From assembly GCF_019800665.1 (NCBI RefSeq), contig NZ_JAHVKO010000003.1, positions 744,001-808,000 on the forward strand: a stretch of DNA of 64,000 bases, in the 5' to 3' direction. Position 1 is the stretch's first letter; every line of letters begins with the position of its first letter. Positions 36,816-46,288 of the stretch are shown here, piece by piece. The notes under the pieces are model-generated. The model was not told where the DNA came from and did no database searches. It saw only the letters and a program-made list of their open reading frames with translations. The DNA is from Microbulbifer agarilyticus. GTDB taxonomy: Bacteria; Pseudomonadota; Gammaproteobacteria; Pseudomonadales; Cellvibrionaceae. The translations under genes and the position numbers were made by a program.

Positions 36816-38174
36816 CTAATTTATCCAAACTTCGACGCGGCTGTTTTTTACCGGACCCTGCTTACTGTCGGCGGTAAGCGGCGCGAAAGCACCTACCGAC
36901 ATGATCTGGCTGTCTCCCATCTGGTGGTCACGCAGTAATGCCCCCTGAACCTTGAGGGCGCGGAAGCGGGAGATGAGGTCGGAAATCGTTTCATTGGATT
37001 TGCGATCAGAAAAACCCACCAGTGTCAGGGAAAGGTCTCGATTTTCCTCTTGCGCCATGTAGTCCTGCAATCGGTGCAGGTCGCGTAATGCGCGATTGTC
37101 GAGCTCGGTACTGCCATTGGCAAAGCGGAACGAAATACTGAGGCGCGACCCGCTCTCCATCAGCGCGCGATAATTTTCCGGCGCATTGGCAAACGGTGCC
37201 ATTTGCAGGGCAACTGGTGTCAAATTGATAAAGCCGATGTCCTCGACGATTTGCTGTCCGGCGTGGGATTCAGCGAAGTGCATGAAGGCGTCAACCTGCG
37301 GATTGTAGCGGCCCGGATTGCGGTACAGGTACAGCCGGCGGGTGAGGGGAAAGTCTTCGGTTGCGATGATGCCGCGGTCGGGCACCACCGCCGCCAGTTC
37401 CCCGGATTTGATCGCGACCTTGTGCAGGCCCGTGGCATCGGCAAATGGCAGGTAGCCGATGGCGGCTCTGTCCCGCAGTACCAGCCCGCGGGTCTCATGG
37501 TTGCCGGATACTTCGTATACAAACGTTTTGGCCGGCCGGCTGCCACCAAAAACTTCACTGTCAAACGTGGCGCGGGTACCGGATTCAATATCCCGGTGCA
37601 GCGGCCGAATCGGCAGGTCGTCACCGCCCAGTTGCGCCCAGTTGCGGATTTCGCCCCGGTAAATCTGTGCCAGTTGCGCGAGGCTCAGCCGCTTTATGGG
37701 GTTGTCCTTGTGTACCGCGATCACCAGCGCATCCAATCCGATAACATGCTCCGCCTGGGGGCCGGTAAAGTCGCCGAAGCGCGCCAGCATTTCGACCTCT
37801 TTCGTTTTAACCCGACGTGAGGCCATGCCGATGTCGGCGGTATCCCCGTTGAGTGCCTTGAAGCCGGTGCTGGAGCCCAGTGCAATAATCGGTACAACCA
37901 CCCGCTCATTCTGCAGGCGGGCATCGATCCAGTGTTTTTCCCCTTGGGTGCGCTGATTGATATCGGTGGCGCCCAGAGAGCGCAAATACTGTTTTACCAG
38001 CGCCGGTGCCAGATCTGCGCCGACGGTGTTGGAGCCGGTCATGCGGAATAGAAGCCGAGCCTCGCTATTGTCAGCGGCTTCCACGAAGCAGGCGGCCAGC
38101 AGGCCGGCCAGAGCCGTGACAAACAGCAGCATTACCGCGGCAAAATTTCCCTTGCGTGTCTGACCGAGTTCCAT
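36816..38174 (-). CDS. PstS-like periplasmic binding domain fused to OmpA-like domain
   Basis: After a signal segment (to about residue 33), residues about 40-340 form a PstS-type binding domain: FRMTGSNTVGADLAPAL, LGSSTGFKALNGDTADIGMASR and ESGTRATF are its phosphate-binding-like segments. Residues about 345-452 form an OmpA C-terminal-like domain: ISFRFANGSTELD, LTLVGFSDRK, SRFRALKVQGAL and NSRVEVWIN. Such a chain could hold a ligand-binding module at the peptidoglycan. The ATG at 38174 is chosen because TAGGAGAAAAG stands directly before it; a longer frame begins at 38189. No pst transporter genes are nearby, so the role may be phosphate sensing or scavenging rather than transport. Confidence 0.8.
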   Translation of the reverse strand: MELGQTRKGNFAAVMLLFVTALAGLLAACFVEAADNSEARLLFRMTGSNTVGADLAPALVKQYLRSLGATDINQRTQGEKHWIDARLQNERVVVPIIALGSSTGFKALNGDTADIGMASRRVKTKEVEMLARFGDFTGPQAEHVIGLDALVIAVHKDNPIKRLSLAQLAQIYRGEIRNWAQLGGDDLPIRPLHRDIESGTRATFDSEVFGGSRPAKTFVYEVSGNHETRGLVLRDRAAIGYLPFADATGLHKVAIKSGELAAVVPDRGIIATEDFPLTRRLYLYRNPGRYNPQVDAFMHFAESHAGQQIVEDIGFINLTPVALQMAPFANAPENYRALMESGSRLSISFRFANGSTELDNRALRDLHRLQDYMAQEENRDLSLTLVGFSDRKSNETISDLISRFRALKVQGALLRDHQMGDSQIMSVGAFAPLTADSKQGPVKNSRVEVWIN

Positions 38175-38657
38175 CTTTTCTCCTATCACTTTATTTGGCT
38201 CGTCGAAAGACGTACCGCACGACCTACGGTTGCTTGTGGTGAGGTATGTGCGCGCGCTTTATCGCAAATAAATGTGACAGATTTGTTTCAGTCGGGTTGA
38301 ACTGGAGCACATTTTTTTCTGGCTGGTTTTAGGGCGTTTGAGTGGCACGAAATAACACGGAGTTGTGGTTTTTATGCACCGATGTGCGGTTCTATCTAAC
38401 GTTCAATCTAACCCTTTCGGGTGAATCAGCGGGTTTTATCACCAATCAGGTGGTAATACAGACATATAATGAAAAGAATCTTTGCAGTTTTTTTGAAAAA
38501 AGGCATGACAACGCTGTCATTTGTCTTGTACTATTTCTCCATACACATATTGGTACAGGCGTCACTGGCGTCTCACCGGAATCCCCTGGGGCGCAGAAGA
38601 TGCGGTGGGGAGGTCCGGGAAGGAAACATAACAATAGAAATCTTAGGGGCCGGTTAG
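38175..38657. other. Regulatory region between the PstS/OmpA-like gene and nagK
   Basis: The 483-base divergent gap contains a good -10-like TATAAT at 38465-38470 reading towards nagK, a LacI-type palindrome 35 bases downstream of it, and a purine-rich leader. Short open frames here have poor coding character and no credible start signals. Confidence 0.5.
38505..38520. promoter_or_regulatory. LacI-type operator before nagK
   Basis: ATGACAACGCTGTCAT is a 16-bp palindrome with a central CG, the form bound by LacI-family dimers. Close relatives occur at 47524, 57203 and 57228. It lies downstream of a TATAAT box, so bound repressor could block transcription of the nag operon. Confidence 0.65.
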
Positions 38658-39608
38658 ATGGTTGCTTTGAGAGACAGCAGGGACATACTCTTTATTGGCG
38701 TCGATGGCGGTGGCAGCAAATGCCGCGCATCCATCTTCGATGCTGACAATCGCCTGCTCGGTACCGGGATCTCCGGGCCTGCAAATCCCCTTCATGGTTA
38801 CGCTCAAACCATTGATTCAATCGTGCGTTCTGCCGCCCTGGCGGTGACAGATGCTGGCCTGCCTGCCGAAACTCTTGGTGAGTTGGTGGCTGGTGTTGGC
38901 CTTGCCGGGCTCAATATGCCCCGTCTCTACAACGAGATGAATGCGTGGGCGCACCCGTTCAAACAGATGTTCCTCACCACCGATCAGCACTCCGCGTGCC
39001 TGGGCGCCCATCGCGGCGGCGACGGCGCGGTCATTATTGCTGGCACCGGCTCTGTCGGTTACTCCTGGGTCAATGGCCGCAGTGAGATTATCGGTGGCCA
39101 CGGCTTCCCTCATGGCGATAAAGGCAGTGGTGCCTGGCTCGGTATGGAGGCGGTGAAGTACCTGCTGATGGCAATGGAAGGTCTCGCCGAAGACTCCATG
39201 CTCAAGCGCGAGTTGGAAGCTGCTCTCGACACCAGCGATCCCTACGACGTCATTGAGATGATGGCCGGCAAACCGTCCAGCCAGTACGCCAAGCTGGCCG
39301 TGCCTGTGGTGGAGTGCGCCGAGGCCGATTGCCCGGTTGCTGCGTCGATCATGCGCGATGGTGCGGCTTACATCAGTGATCTTGCAGATAAGTTGATGGA
39401 AGGCAAGTCGCCTCGCCTGGCCATGATTGGCGGCCTGGCACCGCGCTTGAAGCCCTGGCTGAAGCCACATGTAGCGGAGCAGGTTTCCGATCCGCTGGAC
39501 CCGCCGGAACTGGGTTGCGTTTATTTTGCGCAGCACTCGCTCGCGGCCTTGGGTAGCGGCGATTCCGGCTCCGGTGATGAGGTTGAGGCCAAAGCGCTCT
39601 TTGGATGA
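38658..39608 (+). CDS. nagK: N-acetylglucosamine kinase (BadF/BcrA ATPase family)
   Basis: The enzyme phosphorylates N-acetylglucosamine on entry to the cytoplasm. The 316-residue protein has the ASKHA phosphate-1 loop GVDGGGSKCRASIFD (about 14-28) and the second loop IAGTGSVGYSW (about 127-137). This is the BadF/BadG/BcrA/BcrD type, the non-homologous kinase first described for the Shewanella nag cluster, rather than the E. coli ROK-type NagK. The ATG follows an AGGGGCC ribosome site. It begins the operon nagK-nagB-II-nagA-nagP, and a LacI-type operator stands about 140 bases upstream. Confidence 0.9.
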   Translation: MVALRDSRDILFIGVDGGGSKCRASIFDADNRLLGTGISGPANPLHGYAQTIDSIVRSAALAVTDAGLPAETLGELVAGVGLAGLNMPRLYNEMNAWAHPFKQMFLTTDQHSACLGAHRGGDGAVIIAGTGSVGYSWVNGRSEIIGGHGFPHGDKGSGAWLGMEAVKYLLMAMEGLAEDSMLKRELEAALDTSDPYDVIEMMAGKPSSQYAKLAVPVVECAEADCPVAASIMRDGAAYISDLADKLMEGKSPRLAMIGGLAPRLKPWLKPHVAEQVSDPLDPPELGCVYFAQHSLAALGSGDSGSGDEVEAKALFG

Positions 39609-39695
39609 GCGCTGTAAGTCGTTAGAACACACAGGTTGTCGGAAGGCTGCAGTGCGTCTGAAGACACGGTCAGATAAAAGTTACGGATAGATTTT

Positions 39696-40739
39696 ATGAG
39701 TGCAGTGACCTCTGGTGAGGCCAACAAGGTGGATGCTTCTATGGCGATGACTGTAATGGAACGCGAGGCCCGTGAAGCCCCGAGCCGGGTTGCCGAGCAA
39801 CTGAAAAACAATGCGCCCATCATGGAAGCGTTGGGTGAGCGTTTGCGTAGCAAGCCGCCGCGTTTTGTGATGATCGTCGGTCGTGGTTCTTCCGATCACG
39901 CCGGTGTTTTTGCCAAGTACCTGATCGAAATCGAAACTGGTACCCCGACTTTCGCCGCGGCGCCCTCAGTGTCCAGTGTGTATGGCAAAAAGCTGAAGCT
40001 GGAAGACGCACTGGTTATCGTCATTTCCCAGTCCGGCCGCAGCCCGGACATCCTCGCGCAGGCGCAAATGGCGAAAGACGCCGGTGCCTACACTATCGCG
40101 CTGGTAAATGATGAGTCTGCACCGATTAAAGATATCGTCGACCAGGTTGTACCGCTGAAAGCCGGTCCAGAACTGGCGGTTGCTGCAACCAAGAGCTACC
40201 TGTGCACCCTCTCTGCGGTGCTGCAGCTGGTCGCTAACTGGACGCAGGATGCCGAGCTGATGGCCGGTGTTGAGATGCTGCCGCAGACTCTCACCGATGC
40301 GGTTGAATCCGATGTGCAGCTACGCCCGGAAGACCTGGCCGCTGTGAAGAACTTGGTTGTACTCGGCCGCGGCCCTGGCTACGGCATTACCCGTGAACTG
40401 GCACTGAAGCTGAAGGAAGTGTGCAGTGTGCACGCAGAGTCTTTCTCCAGTGCGGAATTCCTGCACGGCCCGGTAACCCTGGTGGAGCAAAAGCTCACCG
40501 TGGTGAATGTGCCGATTGAAGATGAATCCTATCAGGCGCACAGCGAGCAGATCGCTGACATTATCCGTCGCGGCGGTACCCTGATTAATCTGCATGTGCC
40601 GAGTAAAGGTGTGCATCCGCGGGTTGCACCGCTGGCGTTGCTGCAGCGCTTCTATATCGATGTTGCCCACGTGGCGGTGAGCCGCGGTATCAACCCGGAC
40701 GAGCCGGCAGGTCTGAAAAAAGTTACTCAGACCGTTTAA
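39696..40739 (+). CDS. nagB-II: Glucosamine-6-phosphate deaminase, SIS type (NagB-II)
   Basis: This enzyme converts glucosamine-6-P to fructose-6-P and ammonia. It is unrelated to classical NagB: the 347-residue chain has two sugar-isomerase (SIS) domains, one with GRGSSDHAGVFAKY (near 63-76) and SQSGRSPD (near 110-117), the other with GRGPGYGITRELALKLKE (near 223-240). There is no glutaminase domain as in GlmS, which fits a catabolic deaminase as known from Shewanella. It lies 87 bases after nagK and 30 before nagA. Confidence 0.92.
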   Translation: MSAVTSGEANKVDASMAMTVMEREAREAPSRVAEQLKNNAPIMEALGERLRSKPPRFVMIVGRGSSDHAGVFAKYLIEIETGTPTFAAAPSVSSVYGKKLKLEDALVIVISQSGRSPDILAQAQMAKDAGAYTIALVNDESAPIKDIVDQVVPLKAGPELAVAATKSYLCTLSAVLQLVANWTQDAELMAGVEMLPQTLTDAVESDVQLRPEDLAAVKNLVVLGRGPGYGITRELALKLKEVCSVHAESFSSAEFLHGPVTLVEQKLTVVNVPIEDESYQAHSEQIADIIRRGGTLINLHVPSKGVHPRVAPLALLQRFYIDVAHVAVSRGINPDEPAGLKKVTQTV

Positions 40740-40769
40740 TTGCAGTAATCCAGGACACGGGGCAAAACA

Positions 40770-41897
40770 GTGGCACAGGCATATATCGCCGAACAGCTTT
40801 TTGATGGCGAGCAGTTGCGCAAGGATGTGGCGCTTACCATCGACGGCGGCAAGATCACCTCGTTGGGCGGTGCGCCTGTTGCTGATGCAATCCGCCTGCG
40901 CGGATTGCTGGCACCGGGCCTGATTGATGTGCAGGTAAATGGCGGTGGTGGAGCCCTGTTTAACAACGACACCACCGTGAATGCTCTGGGCAAAATGTCG
41001 GCCGCCCACGCGCGCTTTGGCACTACCGGTTTTGTGCCCACCCTGATTACCGATCAGGTGGATGTGATGCAGAAGGCCGCAGACGCGGTCAGTGCCGCGC
41101 TGAAAGAAGGTGTGCCCGGCGTGCTGGGAGTGCACTTTGAAGGTCCACATTTGAGTGCGCCGAAAAAGGGCACGCACGAAGAGCGTTTCATTCGCCCGCT
41201 CAGCGACGAAGAGTTGGCAATTTACGCCCGTGAAGATCTCGGCCTGAAAGTGGTGACCCTGGCGCCGGAAAATGTTGCGCCGGAAGATATCGCCAAACTG
41301 GTATCGCTGGGTGTGAAGGTTTGTCTCGGGCATTCCAATGCCGACGGCAAGACCGCTGCGGCAGCTGTCGCCGCTGGCGCGACCGGATTTACCCATTTAT
41401 ACAACGCCATGTCGCCGTTGCATTCTCGTGACCCGGGCATGGTCGGCACCGCACTGATCAGTGATGGTTGCTGGTGTGGCTTGATTGCCGATGGCCACCA
41501 CGTAAGTGCCGAAGCCATGACGCTGGCGTTGAAAGCCAAGCCGCGCGGCAAGATTATGCTGGTGACCGATGCGATGTCACTGGTTGGCAGTGACGAGATG
41601 AGTTTTCCGTTGTTCGATCGCGTGGTGACGCGCGATGGCGACAAGCTGACCTCCACCACCGGTGAGCTGGCGGGGTCCCACCTGGATATGATTGGTGCGG
41701 TGCGCAACATTCGTGACTGGTGTGGTGTCGAGCTGACTGAGGCCCTGCGTATGGCAGGATTGTATCCCGCCCAGTTCCTCGGTTTTGACGGCGGACGCAT
41801 TGCGGAGGGGAGTGCGGCCGATATGATTTTACTGGACGGCGATGGCCAGGTGCGCAAAACCTGGATCAGCGGACAGGAAGTGTTTTCCGCAGGCTGA
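40770..41897 (+). CDS. nagA: N-acetylglucosamine-6-phosphate deacetylase
   Basis: NagA removes acetate from GlcNAc-6-P, giving glucosamine-6-P. The 375-residue amidohydrolase has HFEGPHLSAPKKGTH (near 124-138, metal-binding Glu), GHSNAD (near 187), FTHLYNAMSPLHSRDPG (near 206) and the catalytic Asp in VTDAMS (near 265). The start is a GTG at 40770, 30 bases after nagB-II. With NagK and NagB-II it completes the path from GlcNAc to fructose-6-P. Confidence 0.95.
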   Translation: MAQAYIAEQLFDGEQLRKDVALTIDGGKITSLGGAPVADAIRLRGLLAPGLIDVQVNGGGGALFNNDTTVNALGKMSAAHARFGTTGFVPTLITDQVDVMQKAADAVSAALKEGVPGVLGVHFEGPHLSAPKKGTHEERFIRPLSDEELAIYAREDLGLKVVTLAPENVAPEDIAKLVSLGVKVCLGHSNADGKTAAAAVAAGATGFTHLYNAMSPLHSRDPGMVGTALISDGCWCGLIADGHHVSAEAMTLALKAKPRGKIMLVTDAMSLVGSDEMSFPLFDRVVTRDGDKLTSTTGELAGSHLDMIGAVRNIRDWCGVELTEALRMAGLYPAQFLGFDGGRIAEGSAADMILLDGDGQVRKTWISGQEVFSAG

Positions 41898-41968
41898 CCA
41901 CCTGCATACATACAAAAATTGATGACGAAATTTATTAACGCTAGATAACGATAATTAAAGGTGACTCT

Positions 41969-43300
41969 ATGAATACCGCAGTTATTAGCCAGAGCGAAAC
42001 GCGCAGTAGCGTTTTGCCGATGGTAATCATCGGCCTGCTATTTTTCATTTTTGGTTTTGTTACCTGGCTGAACGGTGCCCTGATCCCGTTCCTGCAAACC
42101 ATTTGTGAGCTGAGTGCCTTTGAGGCCATGCTCGTGGCTTCCGCCTTTTATATCGCCTATACCGTGATGGCGTTGCCCATGGCTGCGATCATTGAACGCA
42201 CGGGTTACAAAACCGGTATGGCACTGGGCCTTGCCCTGGTTGCGGTAGGTGCCCTGATCTTTATTCCGGCGGCTTACAGCCGTATGTTCGGTATCTTCCT
42301 GCTCGCGCAGTTTGTTGTGGGCTCTGGCCTCACCATCCTGCAGACTGCCTCTAACCCGTACGTAGTAAAAGTTGGCTCTCCGGATACTGCGGCGGTGCGC
42401 ATTTGCATCATGGGCCTGCTGAACAAAGGTGCCGGTATTGTTGCGCCGCTGGTATTTACCGCGCTGGTGATGTCTGGCATCAGCGGTGTAAGCGACGCAG
42501 AACTGGCTGCGCTCGCCGCGACTGCGAAAGATGCCAAGCTGGACGAGCTGGCCGGTCAGCTGGTTACTCCGTACATCGGCATGGCAATTCTCGGATTTAT
42601 CTTGGCCGTTGCGATGATGTTCGCACCGCTGCCGGATATTGAAGACGAAGCCATCGAAGGCCAGGAAGAGATGGCGGTAAACCTGCCTGCACTGCTGAAG
42701 TTCCCGCAGCTGATTCTTGGTTCCATAGCACTGTTCTTCTACGTGGGCGTTGAGGTGATTGCCGGCGATGCGATTGGTCTGCTGGGTAAGCAGGCGGGAC
42801 TGGATACCGCGGTGGCTTCTGTGCTGACGTCTTACACCATGGTATTTATGGTGTTGGGCTACCTCTGGGGCACCGTTGCCATCCCGCGCTTTATCAGCCA
42901 GCAAACTGCGTTGTTGATCTCCGCCGTGCTGGGCATCCTGTTCACCATTGCGGTGATGACCGGTTCTCTTGAAAGCACCGTGATGTCCTCTGCAACCCTG
43001 GCCATCTTCGGCCTGCCTGAAATTCCCAACGCAGTTTACTTTGTAGCATTGCTGGGCTTTGCCAACGCCATGTGCTGGCCGGCAATCTGGCCGCTGGCGC
43101 TGGATGGTCTGGGCAAGTTCACCTCCAAGGGTGCGGCCCTGCTGATTATGGGTATCTCCGGTGGTGCGATTCTGCCGCCGCTGTACGGCCACTTTGCCGA
43201 CACCGGTGACGGTCAGCTGGCCTACGCCATCGCCATTCCGGCTTACCTGTTTATTCTTTTCTACGCTCTGAAAGGGCACAAGATGCGCAGCTGGAAGTAA
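41969..43300 (+). CDS. nagP: GlcNAc permease NagP (MFS, FHS-type)
   Basis: The 443-residue protein is a twelve-helix major facilitator of the fucose-permease-like (FHS) group. Typical segments are FFIFGFVTWLNGALIPFLQ at the first helix, a long run of hydrophobic helices, and LQTASNPYVVKVGSP, a family hallmark. As last gene of the nag operon it would import GlcNAc across the inner membrane, as described for NagP of Shewanella and Xanthomonas. AAAGGTGA before the ATG is the ribosome site. A hairpin terminator follows. Transport of a related sugar cannot be excluded, but context strongly favours GlcNAc. Confidence 0.88.
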   Translation: MNTAVISQSETRSSVLPMVIIGLLFFIFGFVTWLNGALIPFLQTICELSAFEAMLVASAFYIAYTVMALPMAAIIERTGYKTGMALGLALVAVGALIFIPAAYSRMFGIFLLAQFVVGSGLTILQTASNPYVVKVGSPDTAAVRICIMGLLNKGAGIVAPLVFTALVMSGISGVSDAELAALAATAKDAKLDELAGQLVTPYIGMAILGFILAVAMMFAPLPDIEDEAIEGQEEMAVNLPALLKFPQLILGSIALFFYVGVEVIAGDAIGLLGKQAGLDTAVASVLTSYTMVFMVLGYLWGTVAIPRFISQQTALLISAVLGILFTIAVMTGSLESTVMSSATLAIFGLPEIPNAVYFVALLGFANAMCWPAIWPLALDGLGKFTSKGAALLIMGISGGAILPPLYGHFADTGDGQLAYAIAIPAYLFILFYALKGHKMRSWK

Positions 43301-43364
43301 CCCTTCCCGCTGTTGTCATCGCAACAGTCAGTTTTATGTTTTCTCTTTGGTTCTCGTCATCTTT

Positions 43365-43389
43365 GCCCTCCTTGTGAGGGCTTTTTTTT
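43365..43389 (+). terminator. Terminator of the nag operon
   Basis: GCCCTC and GAGGGC pair around CTTGT, followed by eight T. It ends transcription after nagP. Confidence 0.85.
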
Positions 43390-43393
43390 GACC

Positions 43394-43421
43394 CAAAAAA
43401 GCCCGCTCAATGAGCGGGCTG
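43394..43421 (-). terminator. Terminator of the TonB-dependent receptor gene
   Basis: AGCCCGCTCA and TGAGCGGGCT form a 10-bp stem; read on the - strand it is followed by six T. It lies just past the receptor stop codon. Confidence 0.88.
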
Positions 43422-43444
43422 CATCAGGTCGTCAGCTTATTCCG

Positions 43445-45910
43445 TCAGAATTCGTAACGGGTGCGAAGGTAGTAGAAACCACCTTCAAAGCCGAAAGGCG
43501 AGAACTGGCTATAGCGGTTGCCTACACCGCCTGCCGCGCCTGGGTTTTCTTCGGGAGTTTGATCCAGAATATTTTGCGCACCCAAAATGACAGAGGCCTG
43601 TTCGTTGAATGCGTAAGATACTTCTGCATCAACAATGACTTCACCACTGTATTTCTGGTCATCTTCCGAATCGTACCAGTCATCGTAATAGCTGGCGCGG
43701 GCCAGCAAGCGCCAGTCGCCGACGAAGGTAGTACTGGAGAGATTCCAGCGAGTTTCTGGCAGGCCTTCTTCCAGCTCACGGATTCGTGTCGCATCGATAG
43801 TTTCAGGCGTAAAGCTATCTACCGCAGTTTGCGTTTGGTTAAAGGCCAGGCTGATGTCGGTGCTGTCGCCAATGGCATCGGTACCGTAGGTCGCAACAAT
43901 ATCGAAACCTTTGGTGGTGGTATCGAAGTCATTGGTAAAGAAGCGGAAGTTCTGCAGGTTAGCCGCGCTGGTTACACCAGAGGCGACCAGGGTGTCCACT
44001 TCCGTCTGGGTGAGTGAGTAAAGCTGCGAAGGTGCAATACGCCCTTCCAGTTCAATGTTGAAGTAGTCGACGGTCACGTCGATAGGACCGGCACTGAACA
44101 CCGCACCAATAGTCCAGTTAGTGGACTCTTCCGGGTCCAGCGCCTCACCGCCACGCAGCTGCGCAACCGGGTTGGTTGAAGGGATGGTCCCGTTGTTCAC
44201 AAGGTCATTGAGCGCAACATCAAACTCGGTGGAGACGTTGAATGCATTGGACTGCCCTGGAGTTGGTGCGCGGAATCCAGTGCTCCACGAGGCGCGCAGC
44301 GAAACCGCTTCGCTCAGTTCCAGATTGGTTGCCAGCTTTCCGTTGACGGTGGTACCGAAGTCTTCGAAATCCTCAAAGCGCAACGCACCCGCCATCAACC
44401 AGCCATCTACGATGTCGGCTTCCATATCGATATATGTCGCCAGGTTGGAGCGGCTCCACTGACCACCAGCGAGAGGACCAAAGCCTGGGAATCCGTTCGA
44501 CGCCGCGCTAAAGCCTTGTGCGGCCAGAGGGCCAATCTCATAAGACGCCTGGTCGCCAGTGGTAATCTCGAAGGTTTCATCGCGCCATTCGAAACCGGTG
44601 GCAACACTCAGCTCAGAAGCGAGGCCAACTTCGAATCCTTTAATCAGGTCGATATTGAAGTTCTTTTCTAGTTGGGTGTAAGCGCCCGGATTGAAGCTCG
44701 TCGGGGACTGTGGGCCCAAGGACGCGTTAACGGTGTTGTAGATAAAGAAGTCGACATCGTTATAACCCAGGGAGGCACTTACGTCGTAAGCCCAGCCATT
44801 GTCGAGTTCGCCACGAATACCGGCGAGGCCGGACAAATCGGTGACGTCACCACCGAAGCGGGGGGTGAAGCCGCCCGGGAACATTTCCTGGAAGGAAAAG
44901 CATTCGTCGCTGGCGATGGCCTGGACGTGGGTGAAGCCGGCACAGCTGTCCAGGCCATTGTCTGGGTTCAGGTCGCCAATAAGCGGGCCTGATCCATCAC
45001 TGAATACAGCGCTGCGAGTCTCGGGGTTACGGAAGTAGAAACCGCCATCAACAGTTTTGCTGCCATAGTTACCAAAGGCGTAGAACTCTTTGCCACCACC
45101 AAGCTCGAGTCCGAGATTAACAACTGACTTAAAGTCGTCTTTGATTTCTGGGCTGCCCCACACTTGTGCCGGCGTGGCTACCGCGGTGTTACCTGCAGCA
45201 ATCAGCCCAGCGGCGTCATCCCTCTGTACGCTGCGATCGGTATCTTGCTTGCTGCCTGCTTCAAAGCTGACGTTCACAAAGCCCTGGTCGGTAAACGGCA
45301 TACCGTAATTACCGGCGACGGTGAATTGGCGTCCGTCGCCTTCGTAGAACTGACCCGCTTTGACTTCGATGGCACCGCCGTCGCTGTCATCTTTTAGTTG
45401 AAAGTTGATCACCCCAGCAATCGCGTCAGAACCGTATTGTGCTGCTGCACCATCGCGTAGTACTTCAACCTGTTGTAGGGCGATAGAGGGAATCTGTGAG
45501 ATATCCGGGCCCTGTGCACCGTCAGAAACACCGTTGCCCAGCCAGGCAATTACGGCAGCGCGGTGACGACGCTTGCCGTTGACCAGAACCAGAGTGTGGT
45601 CGGGCGCAAGGCCGCGCAGGTTGGCGGGGCGGACCAGGCTGGCAGCGTCACTGATGGGTTGGGTGTTGACGTTGTACGAGGGTACAACGTTGCGCAAAAG
45701 GGAATTCAGGTCCGAATCGCCCTGATTGACGAAGTCTTCTCCGGTAATAATGTCGATGGGCACGGCGGAGTCTGCGGCGGAACGGCCTTCGACCCGTGTA
45801 CCAATGGTGATTACCTCTTCGATAATTTCACTTTCTTCCGCGACAACGGGCGTCGATGCAGCGGCAATAGCGATAGCCAGAAGCGATTGTTTTTTTAGTG
45901 TTTCGATCAT
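43445..45910 (-). CDS. TonB-dependent outer-membrane receptor (probable GlcNAc/chitooligosaccharide uptake)
   Basis: The protein imports a ligand across the outer membrane using energy from TonB. A signal peptide (IETLKKQSLLAIAIAAASTPVVA) precedes a TonB-box-like EEVITIGTR, a plug domain (LRGLAPDHTLVLVNGKR and VEVLRDGAAAQYGSDAIAGVIN), and a large beta-barrel ending in aromatic YLRTRYEF. The ATG at 45910 is chosen over 45952 because it starts the signal peptide directly and follows AAGGA. The 821-residue size is normal. Its place between the nag operon and the LacI-type regulator suggests chitin-derived oligosaccharides as ligand; the sequence alone does not prove this. Confidence 0.88.
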   Translation of the reverse strand: MIETLKKQSLLAIAIAAASTPVVAEESEIIEEVITIGTRVEGRSAADSAVPIDIITGEDFVNQGDSDLNSLLRNVVPSYNVNTQPISDAASLVRPANLRGLAPDHTLVLVNGKRRHRAAVIAWLGNGVSDGAQGPDISQIPSIALQQVEVLRDGAAAQYGSDAIAGVINFQLKDDSDGGAIEVKAGQFYEGDGRQFTVAGNYGMPFTDQGFVNVSFEAGSKQDTDRSVQRDDAAGLIAAGNTAVATPAQVWGSPEIKDDFKSVVNLGLELGGGKEFYAFGNYGSKTVDGGFYFRNPETRSAVFSDGSGPLIGDLNPDNGLDSCAGFTHVQAIASDECFSFQEMFPGGFTPRFGGDVTDLSGLAGIRGELDNGWAYDVSASLGYNDVDFFIYNTVNASLGPQSPTSFNPGAYTQLEKNFNIDLIKGFEVGLASELSVATGFEWRDETFEITTGDQASYEIGPLAAQGFSAASNGFPGFGPLAGGQWSRSNLATYIDMEADIVDGWLMAGALRFEDFEDFGTTVNGKLATNLELSEAVSLRASWSTGFRAPTPGQSNAFNVSTEFDVALNDLVNNGTIPSTNPVAQLRGGEALDPEESTNWTIGAVFSAGPIDVTVDYFNIELEGRIAPSQLYSLTQTEVDTLVASGVTSAANLQNFRFFTNDFDTTTKGFDIVATYGTDAIGDSTDISLAFNQTQTAVDSFTPETIDATRIRELEEGLPETRWNLSSTTFVGDWRLLARASYYDDWYDSEDDQKYSGEVIVDAEVSYAFNEQASVILGAQNILDQTPEENPGAAGGVGNRYSQFSPFGFEGGFYYLRTRYEF

Positions 45911-46288
45911 CTTCAAATGCGTCCTTGAATTATTATTTTGGGCAACGGCCAAAGGGCCTTCCTGTTGCCCGAGAATTTGAATGTAAATCGTTGGTTGTCT
46001 CTCCTAGACGCCGATACACGGCGTAATTCCCCTCCCTGTGATCTTGAAAATTAGTGGAGTACTCGCCGGAGCAGTTTGTGTGACTGGCGAGGGGTTCATA
46101 TTCTCGTAAATTCCGGGTTCAGGTGAGAACTGTGTCACATTGGGTGCGGGGCGACGTTGAAATCATTCTGATGTGACTTAGCTATCAAGGCGGGTGGAAG
46201 TTGGGTGGAGAAAGAGAGAAGAGAGGAAGAGGAAGAGGAAGGGGCTTAATAGCCCCAATAGAACTAAGGTAGGCAAGGCTGGGTGGCG
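45911..46288. other. Intergenic region between the receptor gene and the LacI-type regulator gene
   Basis: The 378-base gap must hold the receptor promoter (- strand). It contains a 6-bp perfect hairpin at 46008-46024, a weak operator-like TGACTTAGCTATCA at 46174-46187 that shares the outer bases of the LacI-type sites, a purine-only-rich stretch at 46205-46245, and a GGGGCT/AGCCCC hairpin at 46241-46256 that may end the regulator transcript. No gene is seen. Confidence 0.45.
46241..46256 (-). terminator. Possible weak terminator of the LacI-type gene
   Basis: GGGGCT and AGCCCC pair around TAAT. On the - strand the hairpin is followed by a CT-rich rather than pure T tract, so termination may be weak. 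Confidence 0.4.

Noticed and set aside
38342..38746. Short open frames upstream of nagK
   Set aside because: They cover the promoter and operator, overlap nagK, and have no ribosome site or recognisable protein features.
42038..43279. Open frame (413 codons) antisense to nagP
   Set aside because: The product is rich in His, Gln, Arg and Asn, the expected antisense of a hydrophobic transporter.
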